10,672 nt of DNA from Nitrospirota bacterium (lineage in GTDB: Bacteria; Nitrospinota_A; UBA7883; JACRGQ01): the NCBI GenBank assembly GCA_024275775.1, contig JAJRYM010000027.1, positions 1-10,672 on the forward strand. The letters are read 5' to 3'. The notes beneath the pieces are model-generated. The model was not told the origin of the DNA, made no database searches, and saw only the letters and a program-made list of their open reading frames with translations. The position numbers and the translations under genes are program-made. Positions 5,996 through 10,672 of the stretch are shown here, one piece after another; positions within the stretch are counted from its first letter, which is position 1, and every line of letters starts with the position of its first letter.

Positions 5996-7897
5996 ATGCT
6001 AGGAAAGAAAAAAATTAAAACATCGTTGTTCCGGGCCGTATTCGTATTACTGGCCTTTTTCCTTTTCGCGAACGTGGCTTCTGTTGGAAGCGTCGCGAAA
6101 TTCTTCGACCATAAAGCCTACGCTCAGGAAGAGAGCGCGGATGGCGGCGAAGAAGCTGCGGCGCCCGCTGAAGAAGCCGTAGATGATAATGTCTGGAAGC
6201 CTATAGCGCCTCCCGTTCTGGAGGCCAAGGACTATCCTGTAATATCCGGCGTTAATTCGCGGATTGCCGTATGGATTGTCGCTCAGTTGCATCTTTTCTT
6301 CGGCGCTTTTGTTTTAGCTGTTCCCATTTTTGTATGGGTTATCGAGCTTATAGGCGTGATGACGAAAGATCCGAGATACGACCATATGGCGCACGAGTTC
6401 ATGAAAGTCGCCATGACCGGATTCTCCTTGTCGGCAAGTTTCGGCGGACTTCTTACAATGCTTCTTATAGTTCTGTATCCGCAGTTCATGGAGTATATGG
6501 TTAGCGTTTTCGGCAAGGTGATGATTATCTACGCCTTGATGTTCTTCGCGGAGAGCTTCTTCGTCTACACCTATTACTATGGGTGGGACAGGATGACCGC
6601 AGGCGGCAACAAAAAGCTTCATCTGTTTCTGGGGCTTGGAGTCAATGCCGCGGGATTGGTCATTATGTTGCTGGCCAATTCGTGGACGGCTTTTATGATG
6701 GCGCCTGCCGGCTTGGGCGATAACGGGGCATTTCTGGGTGATACTTGGGCGGCGATTGCCGGCCCTCTCTGGGGCCCGCTAAATCTTCACAGATTCATCG
6801 CAAATATAGCTTACGGCGGCTCGATTACAGCCGCGTATGCCGCCTATAAAGTGCTTACCACTAAAGACGCCAGGGAAAAAGCCCACTACGATTGGATGGG
6901 ATACACTTCCTTCTTCGTCACCATGGCGGGTCTTCTTCCGCTTCCGTTCGCGGGCTACTGGCTTACCAAGGAAATTTACGGATACTCCCAACAGATGGGA
7001 ATTACGCTCATGGGCGGGGTTTTCGCGTGGCTGTTTATCATACAGGCCGTTCTGATAGGAGCGCTGTTCCTTTCATCAAACTATTATCTCTGGTGCAGTC
7101 TTGGCAGAACCAATGGAGGAGATAGATATTCTTTCATGATCGCTCCGATAGGAACTGTAATACTGATTGCGTTTTTGATGTGGTTTACCCCGCATACGTT
7201 GATTATGTCTGCGGGAGAGTTGGCCCAGATAGGTGACGCGCATCATCCGGTGCTTGGATTCTTCGGAGTTATGGCCGCCAAGAATACCGCGGTTAATATC
7301 CTCCTGCTGGCTACTTTCTGCAGTTTTCAGATATTCAGCAGAGCGAATAAGAAAGCGGTCGGCGACGGCTTCTGGCAGAAAAACGGAACCGCCGTTCAGA
7401 CAGGCCTTTACATAGCCGCGGCGACTAACATTATCGCGCTTGGCGTCTACAGCTACTTCATTCCGGCCGCTGTCCGCATCGGCCTTTCTGTTCCTCAGGT
7501 CTGCACAACGCTTGTGGTTCTTGTGGGCGGCACCATTATAGACGTGCTGATGTTCAAGGGGTCGAGAGAGGTAGGAGAAATGAAGTGGGGGAATATGCCG
7601 GTCAGGTCGCAGTATGCCCTGTTTCTGCTGGCGGTCTCCTTCACGTGGCTGATGGGACTGATGGGGTACGTAAGGTCGGGTATTCGACAGCACTGGCATG
7701 TTTACACCGTATTCAGAGATAATTCGGTAAACGCCTTTACGCCGACATTGCCGTTCGCCGCGAATATGGTGACGCTAATAGTAATAATATTTGTTGCTCT
7801 GGTTCTGTTCATGTTCTGGATGCCGATTCTTGCAAGCAAGAAGAAAAAAGATCCGGCGGCTCTGGAAGAAGAGCCGGCGCTTGAAACGGGAAATTAA
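5996..7897 (+). CDS. Cytochrome bd-like oxidase subunit I (CydA-like, divergent, multi-helix membrane protein)
   Basis: A 633-aa protein, longer than the roughly 450-530 aa of standard CydA. A signal-like segment (about 12-43, ending AYA/QEE) leads to an acidic Ala/Glu linker and then about 12-13 membrane helices. Residues 88-240 align well by eye with CydA helices I-IV. His99 falls at E. coli His19 (haem ligand), E186 (FFAESFF) at Glu107, and LANSW (226-230) and YGWDR (195-199) are kept. His265 (LHRFIANIAYGG) falls at His186, and Met339 may replace Met393. The IRQHWHVY motif (563-570) resembles GRQPW, but Glu445 appears to be Ser561 and Glu99 an Ile. The span between His265 and the next helices is too short for a Q loop. 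It resembles the bd-like oxidases described in Nitrospira and allied groups. GAGGG lies 9 nt before the ATG, and cytochrome c genes follow directly. It probably passes electrons between c-type cytochromes and its own haems; direction and substrate are unproven. Confidence 0.82.
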   Translation: MLGKKKIKTSLFRAVFVLLAFFLFANVASVGSVAKFFDHKAYAQEESADGGEEAAAPAEEAVDDNVWKPIAPPVLEAKDYPVISGVNSRIAVWIVAQLHLFFGAFVLAVPIFVWVIELIGVMTKDPRYDHMAHEFMKVAMTGFSLSASFGGLLTMLLIVLYPQFMEYMVSVFGKVMIIYALMFFAESFFVYTYYYGWDRMTAGGNKKLHLFLGLGVNAAGLVIMLLANSWTAFMMAPAGLGDNGAFLGDTWAAIAGPLWGPLNLHRFIANIAYGGSITAAYAAYKVLTTKDAREKAHYDWMGYTSFFVTMAGLLPLPFAGYWLTKEIYGYSQQMGITLMGGVFAWLFIIQAVLIGALFLSSNYYLWCSLGRTNGGDRYSFMIAPIGTVILIAFLMWFTPHTLIMSAGELAQIGDAHHPVLGFFGVMAAKNTAVNILLLATFCSFQIFSRANKKAVGDGFWQKNGTAVQTGLYIAAATNIIALGVYSYFIPAAVRIGLSVPQVCTTLVVLVGGTIIDVLMFKGSREVGEMKWGNMPVRSQYALFLLAVSFTWLMGLMGYVRSGIRQHWHVYTVFRDNSVNAFTPTLPFAANMVTLIVIIFVALVLFMFWMPILASKKKKDPAALEEEPALETGN

Positions 7898-7939
7898 ACT
7901 TTTTTGGTGGATGTTCGCCGAGTTTTTGAGGGGTAGCTT

Positions 7940-8836
7940 ATGCGCGATTTGTTTCCAATACTGATTTTCAGCCTTTTGGTCATGTTTGGGTATGCCGGTT
8001 TTGTTACATTCGGCATTCCGCTTATTGTCCCGGCGCCTCCTCCTGTAGAGGAGAAGCTTTCCGGGGATATAACGATGGAGCAGTACGTTGCCATCGGTGA
8101 TAAGATTTTCCACGGCAAGGGTACCTGTACCCTTTGCCATAATACTACTGGCCACAGAGCGCCTATTCTTGAAATGGCCAGCAGTGACGGCGAGCCGGTA
8201 GGCGTGCGGGCTGCCGAGCGCATTAAAGATCCAAGGTATCAGGGAGAAGCCATGAACGGCGAGGAGTATTTACATGAATCGCTGGTTGACCCGTCGGCTT
8301 TCGTTGTGGCCGGTTACGGTAAAACCGGAACCAACGATACGGTAAGCCCGATGCCTTCCGTTAACAAAGGAGCTATCGGCCTTTCCGATGTTGAGATGGG
8401 CGCGGTAATAGCCTACCTTCAGTCAGCCGCCGGCGTTGATATCACGGTTGCACTTCCCACGGGCGAGGCCCCGGCTGATGATGGCGAAGAAGAAGAGGTA
8501 ACAGTGGCGGCCAACGCGCAGGAGGCGTTCGATAAGTTCGGCTGTTCGGCCTGCCACATGCATCCGCTTATAGATGAAGGCGGGGATATAGGGCCCGACC
8601 TTGGAAAAGTAGGAGCGACAGCAGGTAGCAGAGTCATAGGTTTGACGGCTGAACAGTTTATTGCGCAGTCCATTATCAAGCCCAATGCTGTAATCGCCGA
8701 GGGTTTTGATGCCGACACCATGCCTGATGATTTCGCTGAGAGCATGACGGTTTCGGAGCTTAACATGCTGGTTGACGCAGTGCTTCATCCCGACAAGAAG
8801 CCCGATCAGGAACCTGATAGTACGGAGGGAGAGTAG
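7940..8836 (+). CDS. Membrane-anchored dihaem c-type cytochrome
   Basis: A 298-aa protein with an N-terminal anchor helix (about 5-30, ending FGIPLIVP) and two haem c domains facing the periplasm. Haem site 1 is C63-TLC-H67, with Met138 (SPMPS) as the likely sixth ligand. Haem site 2 is C202-SAC-H206, with Met261 (DTMPDD) as the likely ligand. An acidic linker (about 176-187) separates the two domains, and the C-terminus is rich in Asp/Glu/Pro. No signal peptidase site is evident, so it should stay anchored. A good ribosome site (GAGGGG, 6 nt from the ATG) follows the bd-like gene by 42 nt, and only 2 nt separate it from the next cytochrome gene, so it belongs to the same operon. It most likely relays electrons to or from the bd-like subunit. 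Specific partners are inferred from position. Confidence 0.92.
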   Translation: MRDLFPILIFSLLVMFGYAGFVTFGIPLIVPAPPPVEEKLSGDITMEQYVAIGDKIFHGKGTCTLCHNTTGHRAPILEMASSDGEPVGVRAAERIKDPRYQGEAMNGEEYLHESLVDPSAFVVAGYGKTGTNDTVSPMPSVNKGAIGLSDVEMGAVIAYLQSAAGVDITVALPTGEAPADDGEEEEVTVAANAQEAFDKFGCSACHMHPLIDEGGDIGPDLGKVGATAGSRVIGLTAEQFIAQSIIKPNAVIAEGFDADTMPDDFAESMTVSELNMLVDAVLHPDKKPDQEPDSTEGE

Positions 8837-8838
8837 GA

Positions 8839-9618
8839 ATGAAAATCCTAAAGCCTGTTATAGCAATTCTGATTGGGTATGCCCTTTTAAAATACGGAAT
8901 ACCCCTCATAGGATCGAAAATGCATCCAGGAACATGGCCGGTTGTCCCGACCAGCGTTATGAAGATGTATATGTTTTTCGTTGTGGCCGCTTTTCTGCTC
9001 ATATTCACGCGCAGTGAAGAAGGGTACAACGATATAATCGGTCCGATAGCTGATATTTACGCCAATCCTTCAAAGAAAGTAGCCATGATGGCTCTTTCGG
9101 TCATCGTCGGCGGAGTTGGAGCTTTTGTGGCCTATCAGTATGTAAAACCGACATTCGAACCTCCTGTGGAACTTCGGTCCATTCATCCCGCACCGCCTTC
9201 CACCGTTAAAGCATTCAACAAGAGCTTTTCTCTTCAGACTTTAAAAAATCCGTACAGGGTGGAAGACAAAGCTGAACTTGAAAAAAATACGCTGGAGGGA
9301 GGGGTGGTCTTCTTTAAAAACTGCTTCTTCTGTCATGGAGACAGACTGCTTGGCAAAGGCCCGTTCGCCGCTGGATTCAATCCTCTGCCGGCGAACTTTG
9401 TTGACGTAGGCACGATAGCGCAGTTGACAGAATCGTTCGTGTTCTGGCGGATTAGCACCGGCGGTCCCGGCTTGCCGTCAGAAGGAGCTCCTTGGATATC
9501 GGCCATGCCTGTATGGCATACCCTGCTAAGCGAAGAAGAGGTCTGGAAGGCAATACTGTTTCTTTATGATTACACAGGACATCATCCCCGTGTTACATCA
9601 GAAGGCGGAGAGGAATAG
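8839..9618 (+). CDS. Membrane protein with three helices and one haem c domain
   Basis: A 259-aa protein with hydrophobic helices at about 5-24, 40-57 and 84-101, followed by a periplasmic single-haem cytochrome c domain. The haem site is C162-FFC-H166, and Met223 (SAMPVW) is the likely sixth ligand. The fold ends with the usual C-terminal helix (EEEVWKAILFLYDY). The first helix ends YGIPLIG, echoing FGIPLIV in the preceding cytochrome, so the two may share an ancestral anchor. The start ATG is 2 nt after the previous stop and the ribosome site (GGAGGGAGAG) lies inside that gene, indicating translational coupling. The three-helix anchor is unusual for a plain cytochrome c and may dock in the membrane part of the complex. 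No known family name is certain from sequence alone. Confidence 0.88.
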   Translation: MKILKPVIAILIGYALLKYGIPLIGSKMHPGTWPVVPTSVMKMYMFFVVAAFLLIFTRSEEGYNDIIGPIADIYANPSKKVAMMALSVIVGGVGAFVAYQYVKPTFEPPVELRSIHPAPPSTVKAFNKSFSLQTLKNPYRVEDKAELEKNTLEGGVVFFKNCFFCHGDRLLGKGPFAAGFNPLPANFVDVGTIAQLTESFVFWRISTGGPGLPSEGAPWISAMPVWHTLLSEEEVWKAILFLYDYTGHHPRVTSEGGEE

Positions 9619-9622
9619 AGGT

Positions 9623-10672
9623 ATGGTGATTTCTAATATATTTTTACAGAGACTGGGTAAACTACTGTTGATTGCTCTTGTAGCGACTGCGCTTTGCGCA
9701 TCACCGGTGTTCGCCGTTCAGGGCAATGCCGACAACGGCAAAAAGCTTTATATGAAGAAATGCTGGTGGTGCCACGGCAAGACCGGCGAGGCGGACGGTC
9801 CGGCGGCCGGCTTTATGATTCCGCCGCCACGGGATTTCTCGCTTGGCATATACAAGTATCAAACCAGCCCGTTTGACGCAGACTTTAATCTTTCGCGCGA
9901 CGAGGATCTTCTCAGGGCTATTACCGATGGCCTGCCGGGCACTTCCATGCCTTCATGGAAGCAGATTTTAAACGAGCAGGAAAGATTGGATCTGGTGGTT
10001 TATATAAAGAGCCTTACCGATATGTTTGAAGGTGCGGAAAACCCGGCTCCTATTAACTATAGCGGAAAAATCGCCAGTTCGCCGGAAAGTATCGAAAAAG
10101 GCAAAAAGGCCTTTCAGGAGGCCAAGTGTTACGAGTGTCATGGCAAAACCGGAAAAGGCAGTCTCATTAAGAAGCTCAAGGAAGATTCGGGCGCTAGGGT
10201 CTGGCCAAGAAATTTCACGAAACCGTGGACTTTCAGGGGCGGATATACGCCTGAGGCAATTTTTTCAAGGGTAACGGCCGGTATTCCGAATACGCCAATG
10301 CCTTCGTTCGCCGCAGATAAGACCGGTAACGGCAAACTTTCCGAAGAAGATAGGTGGCATGTAGTTAATTACGTCATGTCCCTTGCCGACCCAAAAAGAG
10401 CCGTGCAGGAAGGAATGACAGTTGTGAAAGGCGTGCAGGCTACTGAACTGCCGAAAGATGAGAAAGATCCGGCATGGGACGCCATCGAAAGCACCGCTTT
10501 CTATCTTGTGCCTCAGATTATTCAGAAGGATAGGTTCTTCACTCCCAGCAACGATCTGGTAGCGGTAAAGGTGACTTTTAATGAGCAGGATATAGCTTTT
10601 CTTGTTGAGGTTGACGATCGCACAAAGAGCCTTCCCGGCGACAAAGTTGCCGAGACGCTTGCGTGGGGAGAG
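9623..10672 (+). CDS. Periplasmic dihaem cytochrome c with ethylbenzene-dehydrogenase-like haem-b domain (partial, C-terminus off the right edge)
   Basis: The frame runs from ATG 9623 to the window end (350 codons, no stop). A Sec signal peptide (about 1-31, cut after SPVFA) is followed by two cytochrome c domains. Haem sites are C47-WWC-H51 with Met109 (TSMPSW), and C169-YEC-H173 with Met226 (TPMPSF). From about residue 280 the sequence enters a beta-rich domain (PAWDAIESTAFYLVPQII, then FTPSNDLVAVKVTFNEQDIAFLVEVDD). This matches the start of the EB_dh domain (the gamma-subunit haem-b module of ethylbenzene dehydrogenase and related DMSO-reductase-family enzymes); its haem ligands would lie beyond the edge. 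The ATG is 4 nt after the previous stop, with GAGAGGA upstream. The fusion of cytochrome c with an EB_dh module suggests a periplasmic electron carrier for the bd-like membrane complex. The EB_dh call rests on a partial domain. Confidence 0.88.
   Translation, partial: MVISNIFLQRLGKLLLIALVATALCASPVFAVQGNADNGKKLYMKKCWWCHGKTGEADGPAAGFMIPPPRDFSLGIYKYQTSPFDADFNLSRDEDLLRAITDGLPGTSMPSWKQILNEQERLDLVVYIKSLTDMFEGAENPAPINYSGKIASSPESIEKGKKAFQEAKCYECHGKTGKGSLIKKLKEDSGARVWPRNFTKPWTFRGGYTPEAIFSRVTAGIPNTPMPSFAADKTGNGKLSEEDRWHVVNYVMSLADPKRAVQEGMTVVKGVQATELPKDEKDPAWDAIESTAFYLVPQIIQKDRFFTPSNDLVAVKVTFNEQDIAFLVEVDDRTKSLPGDKVAETLAWGE

Noticed and set aside
7076..7699. 207-codon minus-strand open frame opposite the bd-like gene
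   Set aside because: It is antisense to a clearly conserved membrane protein, has no family features and no ribosome site of its own.

Overview
The window looks like a chromosomal segment of a Gram-negative bacterium with anaerobic or microaerobic, cytochrome-rich metabolism. The evidence is corrinoid/UroD-type methyltransferase genes, an NtrC-type two-component pair, and a bd-like oxidase locus with several c-type cytochromes. Gene content of this kind is typical of Nitrospirota, Nitrospinota, Desulfobacterota and relatives. This is inference from gene content only, and no 16S rRNA or other marker is present. TTG and GTG starts are frequent and Shine-Dalgarno sites are strong.

Left half (1-5419), all on the minus strand. 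In transcription order it holds a membrane sensor kinase (5419-3662), a previously easy-to-miss 41-aa membrane protein (3587-3462), an NtrC-family sigma-54 activator broken by a one-base frameshift (3377-1954), a cobalamin-binding corrinoid protein (1890-1219), and a UroD-family methyltransferase that runs off the left edge (1199-1). The methyltransferase reads straight into the start of a [2Fe-2S] domain like that of corrinoid-activating ASKHA proteins. Together this looks like a one-carbon (methyl-group) transfer module next to a two-component system that may control it. Its substrate cannot be named from sequence. The kinase lacks the expected phospho-acceptor His, and the methyltransferase lacks two of the usual zinc ligands.

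Centre (5420-5832). This divergent intergenic region carries a near-perfect 22-bp palindrome, three TTAATGAAA repeats, a good sigma-70-type promoter (TTGACA-N18-TAGAAT) pointing right, and a 9-bp hairpin in the predicted 5' leader.

Right half (5833-10672), all on the plus strand and closely packed. It holds a 37-aa single-helix protein, a 633-aa cytochrome bd-like membrane protein, a membrane-anchored dihaem cytochrome c, a three-helix membrane protein with one haem c domain, and a periplasmic dihaem cytochrome c that continues into an ethylbenzene-dehydrogenase-like haem-b domain cut by the window end. Five c-type haem sites are visible. The bd-like subunit keeps some CydA landmarks but has lost two acidic haem-site residues and has no room for the quinol-binding Q loop. 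The likely role is a respiratory complex that exchanges electrons with c-type cytochromes rather than a standard quinol oxidase; this is inference.
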